DNA from: an uncultured bacterium
GTDB lineage: Bacteria; Cyanobacteriota; Vampirovibrionia; Gastranaerophilales; Gastranaerophilaceae
DNA length: 52,560 bases
Assembly: GCA_902765215.1 (NCBI GenBank)
Contig: CACWZA010000014.1
Location: forward strand, 1 to 52,560
Direction: 5' to 3'
The translations under genes were made by a program, and so were the position numbers. The notes below the pieces were generated by a model that saw only the letters and a list, made by a program, of their open reading frames with translations, did no database searches and was not told the DNA's origin. Positions 44,076-51,311 of the stretch are shown in pieces (the first letter of the stretch is position 1; each line of letters starts with the position of its first letter).

Positions 44076-44086
44076 CATATAATATA

Positions 44087-44095
44087 TGCTATAAT
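44087..44095 (+). promoter_or_regulatory. Extended -10 box of the TSCPD gene
   Basis: TGCTATAAT is a perfect extended -10, 27 nt before the ATG, which has its own AGGAGGT. Confidence 0.65.
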
Positions 44096-44122
44096 GAAAG
44101 TCTAAATTACAGGAGGTAACTA

Positions 44123-44398
44123 ATGGGCGAAGAAGAAATTATACAATATCAGCCGCAGGGTACTTGTTCTAAAATGCTTGGAGTTGGTATTCAGGACGGT
44201 AAAATAACAAGAGCAGAGTTTTTAGGCGGCTGTCAGGGGAATCTGACAGGTATATGCAACCTCATCAAAGGGATGAGCGTTGACGAGGTAATAGAACGAC
44301 TGCAAGGCATTAATTGCGGCGGGAAAGGGACAAGCTGTCCTGACCAGCTGGCTCAATGCCTTATCCAGTATAAAAACAAGAATTATGTTAAACAATAA
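44123..44398 (+). CDS. TSCPD-domain protein (TIGR03905-like)
   Basis: 91 residues: YQPQGTCSKMLGVGIQDGKI, FLGGCQGNLTGICNLIKGM and the signature GTSCPDQLAQCL. The family is small, Cys-rich and related to the C-terminal domain of class II ribonucleotide reductases. Its function alone is unknown, and binding of a metal or nucleic acid has been suggested for the domain. AGGAGGT precedes the ATG. It follows the dNTP hydrolase gene. Confidence 0.85.
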   Translation: MGEEEIIQYQPQGTCSKMLGVGIQDGKITRAEFLGGCQGNLTGICNLIKGMSVDEVIERLQGINCGGKGTSCPDQLAQCLIQYKNKNYVKQ

Positions 44399-44428
44399 AA
44401 AAAAGGGAAGTTTAAACTTCCCTTTTTT
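44399..44428. terminator. Perfect palindromic bidirectional terminator
   Basis: A 30-bp palindrome without unpaired centre (AAAAAAGGGAAGTTT then its complement) starts right after the TSCPD stop and ends 5 nt before the end of the convergent Hsp20-like gene. Confidence 0.9.
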
Positions 44429-44432
44429 ATTA

Positions 44433-44966
44433 CTAATCTTCAATCGGTATAGTTATAATATACTTATTATCAACCGTTTTCTTTGACATTTTTTCTATAT
44501 TAGCCCCTTTGCATAAAGAATAAGTCTGACTCATTTTTGTAAATGTCTCATAATTCTTTGTATTTGTCTCAGCTTCACCACTTATTGTAATCAGCCTGCC
44601 GTTTACCATCACATTGACAGCATCCGCATTTCCCTGAAAGGGAGTCAAATCGACAACGAACTTGTAGGCATCGGGCGTTTTAATAAACTCAAGCGCACTT
44701 TTCTGATGAAACATTTTTGAGGACATTTTTGAAATATCCTTATCCATTTCCCTGAAATCACGCATAACCATTCTGTCCATTTTGTGCATTTTATGCATTG
44801 CATAAGCAGGGCTCATAAAATTACTCATTGCACAACTTACGGCAAAATAAAACGCAAGGAAAGATCCGAATAATGTTGCGACGATAACCCCCAAATATTT
44901 CCACATACGGTATCTGTGGCAATCACCAAATCTGTGCTCATCTCTGTCCATTCTGTATTCTTCCAT
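44433..44966 (-). CDS. Membrane-anchored Hsp20/alpha-crystallin-like protein
   Basis: 177 residues. The N-terminal 23 are charged; then a membrane helix (YLGVIVATLFGSFLAFYFAV), then a Met/His/Lys-rich helix (about 55-85). The C-terminal 80 residues follow the alpha-crystallin pattern: YKFVVDLTPFQGNADAVNVM, NGRLITISGEAE, YSLCKGANIEKM and a final YIITIPIED. Hsp20 proteins hold unfolding clients; an N-terminal membrane anchor is unusual for them. The fold assignment is from pattern reading and somewhat tentative. An AAAGGAG ribosome site and TATAAT lie upstream. Confidence 0.65.
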   Translation of the reverse strand: MEEYRMDRDEHRFGDCHRYRMWKYLGVIVATLFGSFLAFYFAVSCAMSNFMSPAYAMHKMHKMDRMVMRDFREMDKDISKMSSKMFHQKSALEFIKTPDAYKFVVDLTPFQGNADAVNVMVNGRLITISGEAETNTKNYETFTKMSQTYSLCKGANIEKMSKKTVDNKYIITIPIED

Positions 44967-45057
44967 AATAAACTCCTTTCTTATTATACCTCATATTTAA
45001 ACAAGTTCTACAACTTTTTCAATTAGACAAGGGGGTAAATGTATAATATAAGAAATA

Positions 45058-46473
45058 TTAGTCTATTTTTGCAAAAGAAATAACATCAATCTTTTCAAGC
45101 GCATCTTCAAAACTAATCGGTTTTTCTACAATTCCGTGAGGATCTTTAATTAGATATGATTCTATTTTGCCGTTTGTATCAAGTACAGGTTTTAAATAAT
45201 AACTATGATCTGCATTCAAACCCAAAAGAATATCGTCTTTGAGGAAAGACGCCTCAACTATATTGTTCTCAAAGAATTCCGGCGACCACATACATTCTGC
45301 AAACTCTTCCCTGCTATACACAGGTTCATTTTTGACATAATGCTCTGCCAGAAAGTCATTAAACTCTTCAGACACATTTTTGTCAGAGTTTTTAGGTTTT
45401 CTTACGAGTTTTTCAGCCTCTTTTTCACCATTGACAATGGTTTTATTTTCTCTCAAACCAAGTTTCGACCAAGGTACCAGTGCAACTCCTCCATCTCTCA
45501 AATTAACTCCGAGTGATTTTGTTTTATCCGGCGCATTAAGGAAATTAACTAATTTTCTGTCTTCACCGCATGCGTACAAACCTTCAAGGGTAGCAGATGC
45601 GGAATCTCTGCCTTGTCTTATAAATTCTTTCTTTTTGAGATTTATGAGTTCTCTTTCATATTCCTTTCCGAGCGCATATTCGATAACACTGAACCCTTTA
45701 GCACCACGCATATAACTTTCACCTTCCGGGGCAAGTTTCATTTCTACGGGTTTGCCGAGAACACTGTTAGGAATTGATACCTTTATTATCCCCGGAGAAG
45801 ATTCCGTATCAATACACATAAGTATATTTTCTCTTGTTTTCGGGTTATCCATTAAAGCGTTTAGAGCAGTAACCTCATAGCAATTCCCGAACTCGCTTTG
45901 AACACTTGAATACCTGTCAACCGAAGGGAATAAATAATTATAATTTTCCGGTGACATCTTTAAATGCTCGGTTTTGCCATCTCTTTTTACAATACTCACA
46001 AATTTATCCCCTTCTACAAAGAAAACATCACCTGTTTTCATTTCTTTCAAGGCTTCTTCATTCGTTTTAAACACAGGTAACTCTTTATTATTCAAATCTT
46101 TTATGAGATTTTGAGGTATTTTTGAATCTTTTTCAAACCCATCAAGTATTCTGCCTTTTTTCTTAAACCCTGCTTCTCTCTGTTTTGCAATATCCATAAT
46201 TGTATCGACAGCCTTCAACTCGTCAGAACCTTCTTCACAGTTAAGGATGAACTCTCTTACCCCGCTTTTTATGTCCGACCTTTTAAGTAAATCGATTTTT
46301 CTAACAACACAGGACGGCTTAACATCAGCCATATTTCTGCGTGCCATAGCATCAAGGGCATTTGTTAAACCTTCTTTAGTACCTTTTTGTTGTGATTTTT
46401 GGGTAATCCGTTGTTCAACAGTTCTTTCGATTGTTGAAGCAACAGAACAAAACCTATTGATTGAAGCCTTCAT
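45058..46473 (-). CDS. Putative calpain/papain-fold cysteine protease
   Basis: 471 residues with no signal peptide. VQSEFGNCYEVTALNALMD matches the calpain nucleophile helix (QxxxGxCW): Gln192 would be the oxyanion residue and Cys198 the nucleophile. KGFSVIEYALGKEY resembles the calpain segment WVxLLEKAYAK. NADHSYYLK (His423) and YLIKDPHG (Asp444) match HAYxV and LRNPWG, the asparagine being Asp here. The N-terminal 190 residues are helical and unknown. The reading TATAAT directly before the ATG leaves the true start open; ATGs at residues 43 and 48 are alternatives. It may be an effector or an internal protease. Confidence 0.6.
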   Translation of the reverse strand: MKASINRFCSVASTIERTVEQRITQKSQQKGTKEGLTNALDAMARRNMADVKPSCVVRKIDLLKRSDIKSGVREFILNCEEGSDELKAVDTIMDIAKQREAGFKKKGRILDGFEKDSKIPQNLIKDLNNKELPVFKTNEEALKEMKTGDVFFVEGDKFVSIVKRDGKTEHLKMSPENYNYLFPSVDRYSSVQSEFGNCYEVTALNALMDNPKTRENILMCIDTESSPGIIKVSIPNSVLGKPVEMKLAPEGESYMRGAKGFSVIEYALGKEYERELINLKKKEFIRQGRDSASATLEGLYACGEDRKLVNFLNAPDKTKSLGVNLRDGGVALVPWSKLGLRENKTIVNGEKEAEKLVRKPKNSDKNVSEEFNDFLAEHYVKNEPVYSREEFAECMWSPEFFENNIVEASFLKDDILLGLNADHSYYLKPVLDTNGKIESYLIKDPHGIVEKPISFEDALEKIDVISFAKID

Positions 46474-46583
46474 ATTATATTTAAAACATTTTTTTGAAAA
46501 AAATTGCCAAGGGGGGGGTAAATGTAAAATTAGTCCCCTTTCGTATGAGAGGTTATAAACACAAATAATTACCCAAAATTTAA

Positions 46584-46612
46584 TCGACTAAAAATTTTGT
46601 TTACGATATAAT
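46584..46612 (+). promoter_or_regulatory. Promoter of pgk
   Basis: TCGACT (46584-46589), a 17-nt spacer, and TATAAT (46607-46612) put the transcript start near 46619, about 28 nt before the chosen ATG. Confidence 0.65.
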
Positions 46613-46646
46613 CTTCATGCGGTTTACAGAAGAAAGGGACTCAAAT

Positions 46647-47861
46647 ATGAAAAAATCAGTTAAAGATTTAGGTAATGTCCAAGGCAAAAGAGCATTAGTC
46701 AGAGTTGATGTTAATGTTCCTTTGGATGCAGACAAAAATGTTACGGATGATACAAGAATTCAGGCTATCATCCCTACAGTAAGATATTTACAGGAAAAAG
46801 GTGCAAAAATTATCCTTATGGCTCACTTAGGCAGACCAAAAGGTGAATGGAACCCTGAATTTTCATTAGCACCTGTTGCAAAACACATGTCAAAAGTATT
46901 GGGCGAAGATGTTTTATTCGTATCTAAACCAATCGGGGAAGGTGCAGCAGAAGAATTAGCAAACCTTAAAGACGGTCAGGTAGCATTGTTGGAAAACATC
47001 AGATTCTACAAGGCTGAAGAAGCAAAAGACGACGATATGACTTTTGCTGAAGAACTCGCTAAACTCGGCGACTTCTATGTAAACGATGCTTTCGGTGCTG
47101 CTCACAGAAAACACACTTCAACTGCTAAAGTTGCTAAATTATTATCACCTGCAGTTTCAGGTTTGTTGATGGAAAAAGAATTAAGATGTCTTTCACAAGC
47201 ACTTGATAACCCTACAAGACCGTTCACGGCAGTTGTAGGCGGTGCTAAAGTTTCTTCAAAAATCGGTGTTTTGGAAAACTTGTTAGACAAAGTTGATAAT
47301 ATGATTATCGGTGGCGGCATGGCTTACACCTTCGTTAAAGCTAACGGCGGCAAAATCGGTACTTCAATCTGCGAAGACGATCAACTCGAAACAGCTCTTG
47401 CTATCCAAAAGAAAGCACAGGAAAAAGGTGTTAACCTTGTTATGGCAACTGATGTATTGGTTACTGACGACTTCTCTGGCAACGGTACTAATAAATTCGT
47501 TAAGATTAACGAAATTCCTGACGGATTTGAAGGTGTTGATGCAGGTGAAGAATCAAGAAAAGCGTTCGCTGATGTATTAAAATCTTCAAAAACTATTTTG
47601 ATGAACGGCCCTGTTGGTGCTTTTGAAAACCCTAAATTTGCAGAAGGTACAAAGGCAGTTCTTCAAGCTGTTGTAGATGCAACAAAAGCAGGTGCAACAT
47701 CTGTTATCGGTGGCGGTGACTCAGTTTCTGCTGCTAAGAAATTCTTTACAGCAGACGATTTCACTCATGTTTCAACAGGCGGCGGCGCTTCATTAGAATT
47801 TATCGAAGGTAAAATCTTACCTGGCGTTGATGCTTTAGACGAAGCACTTGTTAATGTATAA
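46647..47861 (+). CDS. pgk: Phosphoglycerate kinase
   Basis: 404 residues from the ATG at 46647 (AAGGGA upstream); the in-frame ATG at 46617 overlaps the likely transcription start. Motifs: RALVRVDVNVPLD, LMAHLGRPKG, LLENIRFYKAEE, NDAFGAAHRKHTS, GGAKVSSKIGVLENLL, MNGPVGAFE and the nucleotide-binding IGGGDSVSAAKKF with STGGGASLEFIEG. It makes ATP from 1,3-bisphosphoglycerate in glycolysis. Codon choice is more uniform than in neighbours, as expected for a highly expressed gene. Confidence 0.97.
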   Translation: MKKSVKDLGNVQGKRALVRVDVNVPLDADKNVTDDTRIQAIIPTVRYLQEKGAKIILMAHLGRPKGEWNPEFSLAPVAKHMSKVLGEDVLFVSKPIGEGAAEELANLKDGQVALLENIRFYKAEEAKDDDMTFAEELAKLGDFYVNDAFGAAHRKHTSTAKVAKLLSPAVSGLLMEKELRCLSQALDNPTRPFTAVVGGAKVSSKIGVLENLLDKVDNMIIGGGMAYTFVKANGGKIGTSICEDDQLETALAIQKKAQEKGVNLVMATDVLVTDDFSGNGTNKFVKINEIPDGFEGVDAGEESRKAFADVLKSSKTILMNGPVGAFENPKFAEGTKAVLQAVVDATKAGATSVIGGGDSVSAAKKFFTADDFTHVSTGGGASLEFIEGKILPGVDALDEALVNV

Positions 47862-47881
47862 GATTATTTATATGACATAAC

Positions 47882-47916
47882 AAAAAGCGGAGATTGATTT
47901 AATCTCCGCTTTTTTG
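47882..47916. terminator. Bidirectional terminator after pgk
   Basis: AAAAAGCGGAGATT (47882-47895) pairs with AATCTCCGCTTTTT (47901-47914) around a 5-nt loop, followed by TT. Confidence 0.95.
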
Positions 47917-47929
47917 TATCTTATCGAAT

Positions 47930-48901
47930 CTATAAATTATATTTTTTAACTATAAACGGATAAATACAGGTAATAAACAAACCAATAAGCAAATGCTGAA
48001 CAAACATGCCGGAAAGCGCAACACTGAGATTTGTACTTATCATACCCTTAAATATACCTGATATTGTATTCAACCCGAAAATAACCGTAAGCCCGAGCAA
48101 AAGTCTTACAACCTTTTTAAAGAATGCACCGTTCTCAGGATTAAAATCGATATGTCGTTTTTCTATAAACCATCCTGCTAACGCACCAAATACAAACCCT
48201 GAGCGGGCAAAAATTTCATATTTAACCTGTGTCGGATAATACAACACCTTCCCAAACAAATAATCAACGGGATAGTGTCTGAAAACAGTATACAAAACTG
48301 TGAGTATTGTAGCGGCAAAAACCCCAAAAATGACATATTTGTCGCGTTTTTCGTCCTGTTCCGTCCATTTTATTATCTTGTAAACCCCGAAAAGTACAAA
48401 ACAAGACAATACAAAAGAAACAATGACATCCTGCGGAGTGTGTACCCCGACATAGTTTCTTGAGAACATAACACATAAAACAATTGCAATACAAATATAT
48501 CTAATCAGTTTATTATCCCAAAAAGAAACGGCACAACCGCCCCAAGTAGCGACAGCTCCCGCCGTGTGTCCGCTTGGGAAAGAATACCCCGTTGCAGCAG
48601 GAATAGCCTGCGCAAGCGGATGAACTCTGCAATCTAATATCCACGGTCTGTATATGCACGCAGTTGTCTTTGCGATTTGGTTCACCACAAACCCCATAAA
48701 ATAACTCCACAGCACAAACTGACCGATTTTCTTATTTATCGTCCAGTAAAGCGTACAAATAACAACTACAGGTATCATAACCTCACCAAACATTGTAATT
48801 ATAAGAAAAAAATTATCAAACACATGATGAGTCACATCTCTCAAATTCTGCAAATAAAGCAAATAATCTATCTGCCAGCCTAACCAAGCCCCACAATTCA
48901 T
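47930..48901 (-). CDS. PAP2-superfamily membrane phosphatase
   Basis: 323 residues from the ATG at 48901, which has AGGAG at the right distance; a TTG at 48940 and an ATG at 48907 are less fitting. The protein has about eight membrane helices and the three PAP2 motifs: KTTACIYRP (KxxxxxxRP), GYSFPSGHTAG and SRNYVGVHTPQDV. Such enzymes dephosphorylate phosphatidate, undecaprenyl pyrophosphate or similar lipids. The C-terminal helices after about 210 are extra. The substrate cannot be inferred. Confidence 0.85.
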   Translation of the reverse strand: MNCGAWLGWQIDYLLYLQNLRDVTHHVFDNFFLIITMFGEVMIPVVVICTLYWTINKKIGQFVLWSYFMGFVVNQIAKTTACIYRPWILDCRVHPLAQAIPAATGYSFPSGHTAGAVATWGGCAVSFWDNKLIRYICIAIVLCVMFSRNYVGVHTPQDVIVSFVLSCFVLFGVYKIIKWTEQDEKRDKYVIFGVFAATILTVLYTVFRHYPVDYLFGKVLYYPTQVKYEIFARSGFVFGALAGWFIEKRHIDFNPENGAFFKKVVRLLLGLTVIFGLNTISGIFKGMISTNLSVALSGMFVQHLLIGLFITCIYPFIVKKYNL

Positions 48902-48956
48902 ACTCATACTCCTAAATTCTTGTACAACATAATTATACAATAAGTCCGGACAATAA

Positions 48957-48988
48957 AAAAGAATAACATTTTTGTATGTTATTCTTTT
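48957..48988. terminator. Terminator of the first microprotein gene
   Basis: AAAAGAATAACAT (48957-48969) pairs perfectly with ATGTTATTCTTTT (48976-48988). It begins directly at the stop codon of the 50-residue gene and has T residues on both strands. Confidence 0.85.
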
Positions 48989-49141
48989 CTATGCTTTTAA
49001 GTTTATAAACATCGCCGTATCCTGAAGCAATTCAGGCGGGTAGGTCTTCCTCTCTCGTTTCAGCTCCTTGAGGTGTTTTGCACAATCGGAAATATTATCC
49101 TTGCCAAAGGCAGGACTCAGGTATTTTAAAAATCCTTGCAT
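48989..49141 (-). CDS. Microprotein A (50 residues), paralogue of microprotein B
   Basis: An ATG at 49141 opens a 50-codon frame beginning MQGFLKYLSPAFGKDNISDC and ending MFINLKA before a TAG at 48991-48989. It shares about 55-60 percent of residues with microprotein B encoded 190 nt upstream, including LKYLSPAFGKD, ISDCA, TYPPE and INLKA. The difference pattern (aligned frames, conservative changes, one small gap) shows selection on protein sequence. The ribosome site is weak (GCGAG). It lies between its own promoter block and a perfect terminator. No known family recognised. Confidence 0.7.
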   Translation of the reverse strand: MQGFLKYLSPAFGKDNISDCAKHLKELKRERKTYPPELLQDTAMFINLKA

Positions 49142-49182
49142 TTATAATCTCGCTCTCTATAATTTTATAAATCTTATTTACA

Positions 49183-49222
49183 TATATATAAAGTATATAC
49201 TCATAAAAAAATTGCCTTTTTG
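49183..49222 (-). promoter_or_regulatory. 40-bp promoter block, copy 1 (microprotein A)
   Basis: On the minus strand the block runs CAAAAAGGCAATTTTTTTA...TATATACTTTATATATA and ends 41 nt before the ATG. It is 37/40 identical to copy 2 and 34/40 to copy 3 (CopG gene). The last 17 bp are identical in all three and are two TATATA arms around CTTTA. Confidence 0.75.
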
Positions 49223-49266
49223 ATTTCACGGTTGTTAACAAAACTTAACAAACCGTCAAAAAGGCA
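49205..49266 (-). terminator. Terminator of microprotein B gene, overlapping promoter block 1
   Basis: TGCCTTTTTGA (49213-49223) pairs perfectly with TCAAAAAGGCA (49256-49266), with a further inner stem of about ten pairs and one bulge. Read on the minus strand the stem is followed by ATTTTTTT, a normal intrinsic terminator. Its 3' half is part of the next promoter block. Confidence 0.75.
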
Positions 49267-49329
49267 GTAATACTAAGTTAAATAGTAAGAATGTTGAGAG
49301 AGTGAGTTTATAATTTGAGAGAGTTATTA

Positions 49330-49476
49330 TTAAGCTTTCAGGTTAATGCATAACGCCTTATCATCTTCGGGCGGATATGTCATTTTCAGTTTTTTCAAAT
49401 CCTTTATTTTTCCGGCACAATCGGATATTGCGTCCTTACCAAAGGCAGGACTCAGATATTTAAGTAATCCTTGCAT
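49330..49476 (-). CDS. Microprotein B (48 residues), paralogue of microprotein A
   Basis: The ATG at 49476 opens a 48-codon frame, MQGLLKYLSPAFGKDAISDC to ALCINLKA, ending in TAA at 49332-49330. Residues shared with microprotein A cluster in the first 20 and in TYPPE...INLKA; the Lys-rich middle (KIKDLKKLKMT) differs. It is predicted as one amphipathic helix plus a short tail, without a signal peptide or membrane span. It has its own copy of the 40-bp promoter block and its own terminator, so A and B are separate transcription units made by duplication. Confidence 0.7.
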   Translation of the reverse strand: MQGLLKYLSPAFGKDAISDCAGKIKDLKKLKMTYPPEDDKALCINLKA

Positions 49477-49516
49477 TATAATCTCGCTCTCTATAATTTT
49501 ATAAATCTTATTTACA

Positions 49517-49556
49517 TATATATAAAGTATATACTCTCAAAAAAATTGCCTTTTTT
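49517..49556 (-). promoter_or_regulatory. 40-bp promoter block, copy 2 (microprotein B)
   Basis: The minus-strand block ends 40 nt before the ATG of microprotein B. It differs from copy 1 at three positions and from copy 3 at eight; the final TATATACTTTATATATA is unchanged. Downstream sequence to the start codon is also nearly identical to that of copy 1. Confidence 0.75.
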
Positions 49557-49591
49557 AATTGATAAATATTAAGAAATGTAACAACAAATTT

Positions 49592-49613
49592 AACAAGGTG
49601 TTATAACCTTGTT
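49592..49613 (-). terminator. Possible terminator after the uridine-kinase-like gene
   Basis: AACAAGGT (49592-49599) pairs with ACCTTGTT (49606-49613). The following T-run on the minus strand is weak. Confidence 0.4.
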
Positions 49614-49675
49614 ATAAGCGGGTTTCAAAACGCCACTCAAACTGCACAATATACAAGAAAACAAATATTTACCCC

Positions 49676-50548
49676 TTATGAGAAATATTCTCTCTGAACA
49701 ATAGCGATAATCTTATTAAGGAAGAGCTTATATCTTGATCGGTCAGATTCGCCTGAAAGGACAATATCAGCGTGTTCTTTACAAGGTCTGATATAAATTT
49801 GCGCTTTTTCATTAGCATTTGAATAAATAGAATCAGCAGATGAGCCAAGACCTCTTTCTTCTGCTCTTACATAGAATCTTTCTTTTTGGATATGTTCTCT
49901 GATATCGACATAGATTTTGAAATCAAATGCACTCTTAACTTTATCCGTAAGCGTAAATAAACCTTCAGAGATAATAACTCTAGAAGGTTTAGCAAGTGTA
50001 TGATTGTCATGTCTGATAGCTGTACCGCTCATGTCATATTTTGGGAGCAAAACTTCTTTGCCTGAAAGCAATTGTTTAATGTGTTCACACATAAGTTCTA
50101 ACTCCAGAGCCTGCGGAACATCTAAGTCATAGTTTTTAGCAAACTCTGCGAAGCTTCCTGCAGCCTTGACCATATCTGAACGGTCATAATAATAATCATC
50201 CGTATTTACTCTTGTTACAATATCTTTCGCATCATATTCAGTCGCGAAGGCATTTATTGTTTCGATAATATCGAGGGTAATTGTTGATTTACCGCTTGCA
50301 GTTTCACCTGCGATACCGATTGAAGCTGAGCGTTGAATCATGCCTGATAAAAATGCGGCTATTCTTCTCAATACATCGGGTTTATAATCTAAAATAATTG
50401 AATCTGATGATTTCATCTCTGTTTCAAATATATAGTGAAGACTTTGTTCAATCCTGTCAATCTTACGATTTGGGACTGTTTTTGTCATATAGTCCTGTAT
50501 TGCTTGTTGGTCTTGTTCTTCTATTGTTATTGTGTCATAGTCAGTCAT
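49676..50548 (-). CDS. Uridine kinase / phosphoribulokinase-family P-loop kinase
   Basis: 290 residues. After 70 residues of unknown helical sequence come the P-loop GIAGETASGKSTITLDII, the substrate segment VNTDDYYYDRSDMV, LPKYDMSGTAI and the lid region IQKERFYVRAEERG. These are the motifs of the Udk/PRK family, which phosphorylates uridine, cytidine or a related sugar-containing substrate. The protein is about 70 residues longer than Udk at the N-terminus, so the exact substrate is open. Confidence 0.75.
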   Translation of the reverse strand: MTDYDTITIEEQDQQAIQDYMTKTVPNRKIDRIEQSLHYIFETEMKSSDSIILDYKPDVLRRIAAFLSGMIQRSASIGIAGETASGKSTITLDIIETINAFATEYDAKDIVTRVNTDDYYYDRSDMVKAAGSFAEFAKNYDLDVPQALELELMCEHIKQLLSGKEVLLPKYDMSGTAIRHDNHTLAKPSRVIISEGLFTLTDKVKSAFDFKIYVDIREHIQKERFYVRAEERGLGSSADSIYSNANEKAQIYIRPCKEHADIVLSGESDRSRYKLFLNKIIAIVQREYFS

Positions 50549-50634
50549 TGGTCGTCTTAATCCTTATTGATTTCGCATAAAAAATTAGTCAAATTTTTTA
50601 TATTATACCAAAATAAAACATATAAAAAAAGTTT

Positions 50635-50664
50635 TTGATAAAATATTAATACAATATTTACAAT
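50635..50664 (+). promoter_or_regulatory. Promoter of rdgB
   Basis: TTGATA (50635-50640), an 18-nt spacer and TACAAT (50659-50664), 42 nt before the ATG. Confidence 0.6.
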
Positions 50665-50706
50665 TGTACAAATAACACTTAACAAAATAAGAAAAAGGGG
50701 CTATAT

Positions 50707-51285
50707 ATGGAAATCGCACTCGGAACGGGGAATGAACACAAGGTATTTGAGATAAACGAAATTGTAAAAGGGGTAAATAAAAACATTGTCTTTGTACTAC
50801 CAAAAGGGGAATTTAACCCTGTTGAGGACGGTTCAACCTTTGAGGAAAACTCTCTTATCAAGGCAAGAGAAGGAGCACGGCTTTCAGGCATGCTCACACT
50901 TGCTGACGATTCGGGATTGTGCATTGATGCCCTAGATGGTGCTCCGGGGCTGTATTCTGCAAGATATGCAGGCACACAGGACGAAAAAATTGCCCGCATA
51001 CTAAAAGAACTGGAAGGAAAAGAAAACCGAAAAGCAAAGTTTGTCTGCTGCATGACCCTTGTTGATAAAGACGGTAATGTCGTCCACACAACAAGAGGGG
51101 AATGTCACGGACATATTATTAAAGAGCGCAAAGGAACAAACGGATTCGGGTACGACCCTGTGTTCATGCCTGACGGCTTTGATATAACCCTTGCGGAAAT
51201 GTCTGAGAACGGCAAAAATGCTATCTCGCACCGCGGCAGAGCACTTGTTAAGATGCTTGATTTTATCAAAGATATGGAACATTAA
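50707..51285 (+). CDS. rdgB: XTP/dITP diphosphatase (RdgB/HAM1)
   Basis: 192 residues with the family motifs IALGTGNEHKVFEI, EDGSTFEENSLIKAR, LADDSGLCIDALDGAPGLYSARYAG, GTNGFGYDPVF and AISHRGRALVKM. It hydrolyses non-canonical purine triphosphates (XTP, ITP, dITP) to keep them out of DNA and RNA. AAAAGGGG precedes the ATG. The family often appears next to rph or maf; here it stands alone and converges on the response regulator. Confidence 0.95.
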   Translation: MEIALGTGNEHKVFEINEIVKGVNKNIVFVLPKGEFNPVEDGSTFEENSLIKAREGARLSGMLTLADDSGLCIDALDGAPGLYSARYAGTQDEKIARILKELEGKENRKAKFVCCMTLVDKDGNVVHTTRGECHGHIIKERKGTNGFGYDPVFMPDGFDITLAEMSENGKNAISHRGRALVKMLDFIKDMEH

Positions 51286-51311
51286 GTTTTAGGGCAAAAT
51301 TATATTTACCC

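Noticed and set aside
46617-46646. N-terminal extension of phosphoglycerate kinase from the upstream ATG
   Set aside because: It overlaps the predicted transcription start and adds ten residues unlike the family; the ATG at 46647 has a proper ribosome site.
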